Origin: Takakia lepidozioides
Lineage: Eukaryota > Streptophyta > Takakiopsida > Takakiales > Takakiaceae
Reading direction: 5' to 3'
Assembly (NCBI GenBank): GCA_030704615.1
Contig: CM060733.1
Location: forward strand, 15,252,001-15,316,000
DNA length: 64,000 bases
The notes below the pieces were generated by a model. It had not been told where the DNA came from. It was given only the letters and a program-made list of their open reading frames with translations, and did no database searches. Of the stretch, positions 46,111 to 56,200 are shown one piece after another; the stretch's first letter is position 1, and the number at the start of each line of letters is the position of its first letter. Position numbers and translations under genes: made by a program.

Positions 46111-46440
46111 TCTTGCCTCCATCTCGCGCCCCTGTTGTGCATATCCTGCAAGCATGGCATTCCATGACACCATATCTTGTTCAGCCATACTATCGAACAT
46201 TCCCTTTGCATCCTTGATGCACCCACATTTTGGATACATGTCCACTAGGGTATTTACTTCAGAATGACATCGGGTACAATCCAGCTCTGACAATGTCACT
46301 ATGGACCTCTTTGCCCTTTTCCAGGGCTTCCAGGCTTGCACATGCATTGCAAATGCACACAAACGTGATGTGGTTGGGCTTCACCCCTTCCCCCATCATT
46401 TGATCCTAGGTCATTGGCCTATTGCATCTGCTACTCTCTG
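46096..46440 (-). pseudogene. PPR fragment in CACTA cargo (2)
   Basis: It encodes NTLVDMYPKCGCIKDAKGMF and DMVSWNAMLAGYAQQGREME, a P/S pair of the same PPR family, with a frame break after the GREMEA block. A degraded GKEVHG-type L motif lies upstream. Confidence 0.85.
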
Positions 46441-48000
46441 TAATCCCACAGGCATTCACCTTTTTGCCTCAATTGTCCCACCATTGATGACTGCGGTCAG
46501 AAAAGTATCCATTCCACAGCTTCTCCGAGCGTATCTGTTACCTGTTTCTGGAAATTTCCCTGTTGTCACATGTTGGCCATATCATGTCAGTCACTCCAAA
46601 CAATCAAAGGCCCACTCAACCAGCTAACTTGCAGAATTCAACACGAAAATTTAGGTACGACTTTGATAACAGGGGAAAACAGGCTAAAATGTGTTGAAGG
46701 TGCCTTCATTACCTGTGCCTTGTTCTATCAATTGTGCTGCTGCCGCTTATGTTTCCAGTTGACCATCTACCCACGCAGATTTCTTGTAGCTATTGATCCA
46801 CAGGGAATCAGAAGTAATCTTACATCTGAAACCCGGTCCTCTTGGATGAATCTGGACCTCTATCCCTAGTCTTTTAGCTATCCCTGCCTGACAGTCCTTC
46901 AGCTCATACTGACAGCGTGAAGTTCTTCCAGCAAATACCCCAACCCTAATGATGAGAGGGCAAAACAGACTGCCAAAAGGCTGAAGAAGGTGTGCTCACC
47001 ACATTGTCCTTGACCTTGTGTCAAGGAATAAACCACAATCAGTCTCTTAAACACAGTGCTAAAAGCTGAAGGGCCTAAGCACACTCCTAACACAACCATA
47101 ACAATCAAAAACCCGCACTTCTCTATTCAATCAATCTCAGTTCATCGATTTCTTGAAAGTCAGCTATTATACTTAGCAACACATCTGTCCTAACTTCAAC
47201 CTATCCTTGTTAAAGCAAAACTGCATATGCCTCAGTGCATTGTTGCTCTTGACTTGTCATTTGGGCAGTAAAATGACATCGACTGCACTATATCCCTAGC
47301 ATCATAACGTATATTTCTCATACACAAATATTCACAACCAAAACCCTACACCATTAACAACAACATGATGCATCTTATTCCAAAGATTTGTGCAATACAT
47401 GTCAAGGAGCACTGTGCGCTGGAAGCAAAAATGTCTCACCGAAAGGGCCACGACATTGACGATGAGGAACATTGCTATAGAACAAGGTATGATCATTATC
47501 TCGCATGGTACTGATAAATTCAACCCTCTGTTTGGCACTTGCTGCCAGTCTCTTCTTCCATATCCTCCAATCCTGTAGTCAGTAAAGTCTGTCCATTAGT
47601 AGTGGTCACACCCACAAATAGCAAGAAACTGAAGTTGAAATGGATGATATCTTCCCCACTGTGCCTTGTAAGTGCTTTGAATAAACACAAATGACAGGGA
47701 ATCATAAGTAATCTTGTGCTTGAAATCTGGCCCTTTTGGATGAATCTGGACCCACTCTCTATCCCTGCTCCTTCAGCTATCTCTGCCTCTGCACAAATCA
47801 TGCACACATCCTTGTCTTGCTCCTAGCAGCTGACAATGACAGCCTAGATTTGTTCCAGCAAACACCCTAACCCTACTTATCATACTAGTTCATATGTTGA
47901 CTTGCGCTTCCAACAGGCCTTCACTTTTTTGCACCAAAGAGCTAACTTGCAGAATTCAACCTGAAAATTTAGGGACGACTCTGATAACAGGGAAAACAGG
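46441..48000 (-). repeat. Duplicated V-U-S modules between PPR fragments
   Basis: V is at about 46450-46530, U (AACTTGCAGAATTCAAC to the AACAGGCTGAAA block) at 46620-46710 and 47940-48025, and S at 46755-46870 and 47690-47815. R-like sequence lies at about 46900-47060. This shows tandem segmental duplication inside the element. No intact gene is present. Confidence 0.7.
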
Positions 48001-48009
48001 CTGAAAATG

Positions 48010-48640
48010 TGTTGAAGAAGGTGCTCGTAGGTCTTTTAAGCCTCCATCCCGCGCCCTTGTTGTGCATATCCTGCAATCATCGTACTCCACGACACCACAT
48101 CTTGTTTAGCCATACTATTGAACACTCCCTTTGCATCCTCGATGCACCCACATTTTGCATACATGTCCACGAGAGTACTGTTCAGAATGACATCGGGTAC
48201 GATTCCAGCTTTGACAAGTCACCATGGATCTCTTTGCCCTTTTCCAGGGTTGCCAGGCTTGCACATGCATTGCAAATGCCATCAAACGTGATGTGGTCGG
48301 GCTTCACCCCTTCCGCCATCATTTGATCATAGGTCTCCAAAGCCTCCTTCCCGCGGCCTTGCTGTGCATACCCCGCAAGCATCGTGTTCCACGACAACAC
48401 ATCTCGTTCAGCCATACTGTTGAAAACTCCCTTCGCATCCTCGATGCACCCACATTTCGCATACATGTCCACGAGTGTATTGTTCAGAATGATGTCGGGT
48501 ACAATTCCAGCTCTGATGATGTCACCTTTGCTTTTCCAGGGTTGCCAGGCTCGTACACTCATTGCATATACAAACGAACGTGACCGGGTCTGGCTTTACC
48601 CCTTCCCGCATCGTTTGTTCATATGTCTCCAATGCCTCCA
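48010..48640 (-). pseudogene. PPR fragment in CACTA cargo (3), best preserved
   Basis: The open segment 48182-48562 covers nearly a whole PLS triplet: IIRAGIVPDIILNNTLVDMY, AKCGCIEDAKGVFNSMAERD, VLSWNTMLAGYAQQGRGKEA, and GVKPDHITFDGICNACASL. It continues at DNA level to 48010 with a stop after the GRGMEA block. It is closely similar to the modules of the 5.2-7.7 kb locus. Confidence 0.88.
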
Positions 48641-49055
48641 TCCCGCATCCATGCTAGGGATTATCCAACGATCATCACACTCCAGGACACGACATTTCGT
48701 TCAGCCATATTCTCAAACACTCCATTTGTATCCTCAATACTGCCACATTTGGCATACATGTCCCCGAGGATATTGTCCAGAATGACATTGGGTACAATTC
48801 CATTTTTGACAATGGCACCATGGATCTTTTACCCATTTCCAAGGCTGCCAGGCCTACACACGCATTGCCGGCTTCACCCCTTCCCGCATTATTTGCTCAT
48901 ACGTCTCCGAAGCCTCTATACCACGCCCCTGATGTGTATATCCTCGCCCTTCCTGCATCATTTGCTCAAGAATAGGTCTCAAAGCCTCTATCCCACGCCC
49001 CTGTATTGCATATCATGCGATCATGGCATTCCATGACACAAGTTGTCGCTGCTTC
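48641..49055 (-). pseudogene. PPR fragment in CACTA cargo (4)
   Basis: Degraded PPR modules with several stops. Remnants of MYAKCG and SWNAMI motifs are readable on the minus strand. The sequence at 48960-49075 matches the relic at 3735-3815. Confidence 0.75.
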
Positions 49056-49640
49056 GGCTCGATACTAAGAAAATAAAACTGATCGTAGCACGGGAGACAA
49101 AAGGAGGCTAAGTCCCAGCCCTCTGTTCACGGCTGAACGAGGGCAACCCTAAAAAATCTTTTTGAATTTTTTAACTTTTTGCACTTTGTGTCATCCCAAT
49201 GACACAAGTGCTTTATTAAAGATAGATGGATGAGGTCATCCAATGGATGAACCCATTCAGTATATGCCTTAAGATGCCACGTGTAGTGATGTCGTCATAT
49301 AAACAGAGCTGTGAAACTCATGTAGTTATGTAGTCATAAGCTTCTATGGCATATCATCAATGTGTAGTAATGGTGTAGTCATTTAGTCATAAGCTTATGT
49401 AGCACTTGTTGACGTGTAGTAGTGCATATGACTATTAGTCATATAAACCAAGCCTCTGTTCTTGGTCAACAATGTTTGACCATGGCTCCTAGTCATGTAG
49501 TAATATGTATGACTTCATTAGATTAAAATATATTAAATTTCGTCCAACAATGGGTTTCGTCACTCTGTAGTCACATATATAGTCATGATAACCGAGGTTT
49601 ATATCACCCGTAGTCATAAAAACGTTAATATGTACTAGTG

Positions 49641-50130
49641 CCGACATTACCCGACTACAGACACAAACAACACACACAAGAGGTCCTTTTGGGTTGATGG
49701 TCGGTCAAATCTTCCGTAGGTCATGACACAAGGTCAAGGACAGTCTGGTGAGGGTTCCTTTTTCTTCGACCTATTTCAGCCTGTTTTGCCCTCTCATCAG
49801 ACTCGGCCCTGAGATGCATTTGTTAGTACCATGATTTGGTGTTCTTCCTGATGTTTACTGCAAGGTTCTAGGGAGAGTTAGCTTGGGTGTTTCAATCTAT
49901 GCCTGCTCAGATGCACCGTGGTGGTTCTCACAGACCAATCCGACCTGACTACACACACAAGCAGCACACACAAGAGGTCCTTTTGGGTTAATGGTCGGTC
50001 ATATTCTCCATGGATCATGACACAAGGTCAAGGATAATGTGGCGAGGGGACCTTCTTCTTTGACCTATTTCAGCCTGTTTTGCCCTCTCATCAGACTCGG
50101 TCCTGAGATGCATATTGAATTCTGTAAGTT
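49641..50130 (+). repeat. R repeat: right half plus a second tandem unit
   Basis: 49641-49800 completes the unit split by the CACTA element. A second copy follows with a period near 310 bp, including the uninterrupted target region at about 49912-49945. Confidence 0.88.
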
Positions 50131-50640
50131 AGGTCGTTGGGTAGATGGTCAACTGGAAACAGCAGCGGCAACGGCACAAATGATAGAACATGGCACTTCT
50201 AATGAAGGCACCTTCTTCAACACATTTCACCCTGTTTTTCCCTCTTGTCAGAGTCGGCCCTAAATTTCCATGTTGAATTATGCAAGTTTTTGGTTGAGTG
50301 AATCTGGTTTGGAGTGACTTTGACATGATACTGCCAATGTGATAACAGGAAAGTATCCAAAAACAGGTAACAGAGAGAAGGTGTGGAATGAATACTTTGT
50401 TGACCCCAGTCAGTGGTGGGACAACCGAGGCAAAAAGTTGAATCCCTGTTAGATGACAGAGAGTAGCAGACACAATTCAGCATAGGAACTAGTGTGATTG
50501 GGTGTTTCCTAGGTTGTCATTGTCAGCTGCTAGTAGCAAGGGAAAGGATGAATGCATGATTTGTGCAGATGCATGGATAGCTGAAGGAGAAGGGATAGAG
50601 TGTGGGTCCAGATTCATCCAACATGGCCAGATTTATGTGT
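50131..50640 (+). repeat. U, V and S modules outside the CACTA element
   Basis: Plus-strand copies of U (about 50130-50290), V (50380-50460) and S (50565-50640) follow the R repeats. They are inverted relative to the copies inside the element, so these modules predate or move independently of the CACTA insertion. Confidence 0.7.
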
Positions 50641-50982
50641 TTGTGTGATTGTGAGAGAGAGCGCGGCAGAGACGGGTACATCGAATTTTCAATGAAAATC
50701 ATAATGTTTACCAGATGTCATGAGGATGTCCAATTTCCTTAGCCTACCTAGAACACACACTAAAACGAAAACCTTGGTTGCAGAAAACCTGCGGCTCGGC
50801 CTAAAAGGTTGTTGTAGGGCGATACAGGCAATGGCATTGAATATAGAACCATCCATATACATATGTTGGAGACATAGGTAGCTATTTGACCACCAGTCGG
50901 TAGCTCAGTTGGATAGTGCATTGAGTGCCACCAAGGTGATTCTGGGTTCAAATCCTGCTACCTTGTCGGGTGTGGTATAATC

Positions 50983-52879
50983 TAGTGTTGGTCGGTTATC
51001 AAGGACCCACCCGGTTAATTACAGGTTATTTGTCGGGTAAGGGTAACTAGTCGGAGGTTATGAGCATAAGAGAGATCCGGGGACCCCGAACACCGCCGGT
51101 ACTATACAGCTCAAATACCCGGTGAAACATCCTGAACCTGTGAACTAATAGCATCTGAAGACAGTTGACGGAAGCGGTTATGGTAGCTGCTATGGTTTCG
51201 AGGCAAATAGTAGTTTTCTTTTGGTGTCCAAGGGTCTATAAGCTTACTCTACATTGAAGTTGAAATGACACTGCATTGAACCTCTGAGTGGTGCGGCTCT
51301 GTGACGGCTACTTGCATTTGAAACTGCACATTGAACTTGAGGGTAGGGTGGCGGCCGCACTATGACGACTACTTGCATTCATGTGGAGATCTGCTATCGC
51401 TTTGCATTGATGCGAATCATCTTTCTTCCTCATGATATATTTGCTCTCTTCTTTCACATTGTCAACACTTCAAATAATTATCTTGTTCATGCACGTTGTG
51501 AGTATGGCTAGTTCAAGTTTAGGTCAAGCTGTACAGGAGGAACGAGTTTCTAATTTGTCTGCTCCACCTACAGCCATGCAGACAGTTATGATGTGCAATC
51601 TCGAGTTCCTGGTGCGAGGACATGGGTTGTGGTTGATGCCGTTGTCAAATCTTTGTCACCGGTAGTCATAAATTGTGTCCTAAAGCAAAGTAGAGGACAT
51701 TGGTTATTATTAGATGCTTTGCAACATAGCCTTGGTTGTTAAATGTCAAAGGGACATTGATGCAAGAATTGTGGAGGACAACTTGGGTATGTCGCAGCTA
51801 AACGAGTTTGATAAGGAGCTCGAAGACTTCAAGATCAACATGCAGAAAGTAAATGATTGGTGCGGACTCATTTTTTGTCATTCATGCACAAATTTGACAA
51901 AAGAAAATGTTATAACATGCTTGCTTTAATGCTCGATCCTCGCTTTAAAGGGCTGGCCCTAGTCAGTGAGTTCGTAGGAAGAGATGCAGCTCTTCGTATT
52001 GTTTAGGAGTATGACCAACAATCTCTTGTACCTCTGCTCACACATTGTCACCGTCGCATTGCTGGGTTCGATGGTCATGAAGAATCACAAATTGATCCAG
52101 CACGCTTCAACAGACTTGACCTTTTCCAAATGTCAGTAACGACATCAGAGACAAACAAAGAGTTTGTGACCAGGGAATTGTCATCATTCCGACGCTTTAC
52201 AGTGGACTTGGAGAGGTGCAAGAAGCCTTTAATGTGGTGGAAGTCCAATGAAGTCACATTTCCTTCTGTGGCTTATTTAGCTCGACAAATTCTAGGCATC
52301 GTTGGCAGCCAGATTGAAACTGAAAGGATCTTTTCTCTTGTAGGTTTACTTACTTCACTACGACGATGCAGACTTCAAACCAAGAACCTGGACAAAATAA
52401 TATTTGTTGCAAGAAACTGGCCAGATGATCCGAGAGAGGGATGCGAGAGATCCACTTTAAAACAATGTCAGGAGATTGAAGAGGATCTTGAAGAGATTTT
52501 GGAAGAAGAATTTGACGAAGAGATTGAGCCAAAGAATACGTGCTCTCAGATCATCTGTGATCACTTCGATCTGCGATCTGCCTGCTTAGAGTACTTCAGT
52601 TGTATCCGATGGTACGCAGGTTATATTTCGGTTATATTTCGGTTATATTCTGGTTATAACAAAGACCCGACTTGAAATATCACCTCAGGTTATTATTTGA
52701 TTATGAACCAGCAAATAACCTGACCCCACATATTACTGAAAATTTCATAACTGTAACATGCAAATAACCTTCGTTCAAGGTGCATATTTTACCTACAACC
52801 GGAGGTTATTACTGTGTGAGTCAGCTTGTATTACCTGAACCTCAGGAGCTTTGAAAAATCTGATAACTGACCAACACTG
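50983..52879 (+). mobile_element. hAT transposon inserted in SINE-I
   Basis: This 1,897-bp element has termini TAGTGTTGGTCGGTTATC on the left and CAGTGTTGGTCAGTTATC on the right (minus strand). It has a perfect 8-bp target duplication GTATAATC (50975-50982 and 52880-52887). GGTTAT-rich subterminal repeats occur at both ends. It carries the C-terminal half of a hAT transposase and is a deleted, non-autonomous copy. Confidence 0.96.
51918..52554 (+). pseudogene. hAT transposase, C-terminal half
   Basis: It contains MLALMLDPRFKGLALV and, further on, the hAT dimerisation region: PLMWWKSNEVTFPSVAYLAR, QILGIVGSQIETERIFSLVG, then a basic RRC stretch. Normally this domain drives transposase oligomerisation. 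The N-terminal BED finger and the first catalytic residues are missing, and a stop interrupts the frame near 52004. No function is expected. Confidence 0.85.
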
Positions 52880-53102
52880 GTATAATCTTCTCCCCCATCC
52901 TTCCTGATTTGTGAGCGGTCGCTCCCGGGTATTTAATTCCCTTTGGAAAAAAAAAACTATTTGAAAATAAATTAGTAGATAGTTAGCCTGTGCTGCTTAT
53001 TACCAACTAAACTCCAATTAGTGAAAGCGACAAGACAGGGCCCACCAAAGTAGCCGTTGCTGACACTTACGAAAATCCATAGCGCAGTTCTGTGCAGAAA
53101 CG

Positions 53103-53105
<3 letters not shown>

Positions 53106-53134
<29 letters not shown>
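53106..53134 (+). repeat. (GA)n microsatellite in the 5' leader of the helicase-like gene
   Basis: About 14 GA units lie 80 bp upstream of the start codon. GA/CT tracts are common in plant 5' UTRs and core promoters and can bind BPC-type factors; a role here is inferred only. Confidence 0.85.
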
Positions 53135-53137
<3 letters not shown>

Positions 53138-53213
53138 GATGGAACTTTAGATTGAGAGGAAGGAGAAACCTTGCTTTCGAGGAATCTGGAGAGAGCACCA
53201 GAGGTTGTGTGCA

Positions 53214-56200
53214 ATGGACACCTTCGCCAGAGCCGTGCCAGGACAAAAGCAAGACAAGAGGAAGAGGTCCAATGCCGTTTTGGAATCTGTCCCAGAGCTT
53301 GGAGTTTTTCGAACATCCCAGAAGGCAAAGGGGAAGAGCAAGCAAGAGGTATTTAGGGATGTGCTGGTAGACGTGACGAATGTGGGGGCAACGCCGCTAA
53401 GAAGGTCTGCCAGATTAGGGCAGAGGCAGAGAGACGGGGGGATGATGGAGTATGCGGATTTGGATCCTAGAGATGTAAATGGAGGCGTTTCTGTAGGTGG
53501 AACTCCTGCTACGGGATTGATAGGGAAAAGAAGGGGAGGGAAAGAAGAGGAGGGATGGGGCACAACCAGAGGGAGTTTCAATGGGTGGGAGAAGAAAGAT
53601 GGGTCGGGGCCTGTGAAGAGAGGGAAAGTAGGCAAGGATTTGAAGAATGAGAAACTGAAGCGACAATTGAGTGAGGGGATGAAGAAAGAGGAAGAGATGG
53701 AAATGGTTACTAAAGATGCTGTTCAATCACATGCAGCTCCAATGGCTGATAAACATCAGACGCAGTATGGGATAGAACGGGACAACGGAGATGCAATGCT
53801 GCAAAGGGGCTCTGAGGTTGTGAAGCAACTGGCAGGAGAAAAGAGGAGAGGCACTGCGGAGGGGGATCGTCTGGGAGAAGCAGTCGGGTCGAAAATGAAA
53901 AAGGAGGGCGTAAACGAGAAAGGCACCCAAGGGGCTTTGCGCAGTGAAGTGTCAAATAGAAACACAGACGCTCGGAAGAGTTTATGTTTAATGAACGCTA
54001 CCGAGGAAGAGAACAGAGTGAACGGAACGAAGTTGGTAAGGGCAAGGAACACTACAGTCGGGAGTGTCATGGGGGTGAGGAAGAGCAACGTGTCCGGGGG
54101 AGTTTTGAAGAAAGTACGGAAATCTGCAATTGGGTCAGGAACAACGAAATCGAGAGAGAATTCAGGTAAGCATTTGAAGGGTGACAGGCTGACGCTAGAT
54201 GGAAAGAGGATAGGAGATGGACTGAGGGAGAAAGTCACGAAAGATGATGATGAATCATATATTCCTCCTATGGCTTCTAAACGGCCGATGCAGGATGTGA
54301 GAGAGGGAGACAACGGGGGTGCAAGCGAGCAAGGGAGATTGGGGGCTGTGAAGGAACCGGCAGTCCGAAAAAGGAGAGGCATTGGAGAAGGGAATCGTGA
54401 GGAAGAAGCAGCTGAGTTGAAAAAGAAGAAGCAGGAGGTAAAGGACAATGGGTGCCAAGGGGCATCGCGTCAGGTCTCACATGGAGACATTGAATCTGGG
54501 AAGAGTTTGGGATTGATCCTCGCTACAGATACGAAGCGAGCAGATGCAAGTAAGGTGGAGAGGGGGAGGACAGTTGCAAGGAGGTCAGCAACGAGCGGAA
54601 GCCTGGTAGTGCCCGAGACAAGTGGGACAAAAAGGAGCCTACTAGGAGCAAGGCTATCTCGGCGTGCAACCAACATTAGTACTTTGAAACCAAAGACCTT
54701 TATTAGTGACAAGGACAGTCCATCAGGTTCTCTCCTGGGGGCTGATGGGAGCCCAACAGGACGAGTTGATGGAGAGACAGGCCGGGTAAGTGTGTCAGGC
54801 CAGGGAAGCGAAGATCCCGACTTCCGCGCTATCGAATCCTTCGAGGAAGCAGAGATGCCCATCAAGCTGTTGGACGTGTGTAAAAAGCTTGGGAGGCCGA
54901 TGCCCCTGCAGGCTCATGCCTGGCCCTTTCTGTTGGCGGGGCGTGATGTCATTGGTATCGCTGAATCTGGCTCTGGTACGTGAGCAAACTGAAATCTCTT
55001 GTGCTATTTGCCAGCTTCTTGTAAGAAATGGGGATCCGTGATAACGGCAAGCAAATTGGGGACCGACAGTGGCTTATTCACTTGTCAACATGTAATTTTA
55101 CATACTTTTCTATGGTACGCAGGGCAAACATTGGCCTATGCAGTGCCCGCACTGGTGCATGCGCTGAAAAAGAAGAAGAGCTACGTGCGCAAGCGACCGG
55201 CGCCTCTATGCCTTGTGCTTTCTCCATCTCGAGAGCTTGTCCAGCAGGTGAAAACAACCTTCCCACCTTCCTTTAACTCATCTTTTGACGGAGGTGCAGT
55301 TCTTCATCCAGGACCACATTTTGCATGTTGAGATTTGATGAGTTGAAGTGTAATGTATTCTTGAGTACAGGTCACAAATACTTTGGAAGAAATCGGTAGC
55401 TCTTCTCGAGTGAAAATTGCATCTCTGAATGGAGACTCCTTGGGAGAAAGTACTCTCAAGCCTGGTGTGGTAGGTGTGCCTCACCTCAGATGGTTCTTCA
55501 GTTTTTGAGGGTGGTCATGTTTTCAGTCTGACTAGTGTGTAGGTATTGCCATTTTAAAAATTTGTTAAAATTCAACCATTCCTGTTGATCCGTCTTCCCC
55601 CTCCCCCTCCCGTTTCTCCAAAAAACAAGAGAAAAAACAAGAATGTTTTAACTGAAAAGAAAACATGCAGTGTGTGCCTTTCTTGCTGAAATGGCAAATG
55701 GATTTTCAGCAGGCATGATTTTATGAGGGGCTATATTGATGTTGGTGCAACTTGGTGTAGGCTGTTGTTGTTGCGACACCGGATAGCTTGCAGAAGACGC
55801 TCGAAGATGGCAGTTGCTCTCTCGCGCTCGTCTCCTTTCTTGTAAGTTTGCAATGATTGATGGTAATGTGCCAAGCAATTGGATGAGCTTTAATTAACCT
55901 TAATTACAAGTGGTGGACCACCTTATCATCTGATTTGGGGGTTAAGAGCAGTATCTTACTCATTTCAAACGACACCTTCTTCTCTCTGCTTATGGCAGCT
56001 TCCAAATCCAGTGTCTTACTGCAATGGTCTTGCAGGTGTTGCATGATGCTGACTGCATGTTCGACATGGGGTTTGAGCCAGCCATGCGAGATATCCTTGA
56101 CCAATCACCTACAAGTGAGTTGTTTCTGTCTGTCAGTGTCAGTGTCACTCTTCTCACTCAAATTTCCTTAACTGTGAAAGACGCATGTTTTCTGTAGGAG

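Larger units (their letters stand above)
44173..49640. mobile_element. CACTA-type transposon carrying PPR-gene fragments
   Basis: The 5,468-bp element is bounded by 29-bp terminal inverted repeats with two mismatches (left starts CACTAGTACAGATTATCG, right on the minus strand CACTAGTACATATTAACG). A 3-bp target duplication CCG is present (44170-44172, 49641-49643). Subterminal TGACTAC/GTAGTCA arrays occupy about 44190-44600 and 49230-49620. It lies inside an R repeat whose empty form is at 3374-3690 and 49900-49945. Inside are a transposase C-terminal remnant (45002-45241), repeated S, U and V modules and several PPR fragments, all on the minus strand. No full transposase remains, so it depends on another element for movement. 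Gene-fragment capture by CACTA elements is known in plants; a PPR cargo of this size is notable. Confidence 0.9.
50890..52956 (+). mobile_element. SINE-I copy split by a hAT element
   Basis: The head (50890-50982) has A box TAGCTCAGTTGG and B box GGGTTCAAATCC. The tail (52888-52956) ends in an A run. The SINE's own target duplication CTATTTGA flanks it (50882-50889 and 52957-52964). The intervening 1.9 kb is a hAT element with its separate 8-bp duplication, so insertion order is clear. Confidence 0.95.

Noticed and set aside
53147-54865. Several long minus-strand frames opposite helicase exon 1
   Set aside because: Ser/Leu/Phe-rich shadows of the Lys/Glu/Arg-rich coding strand.
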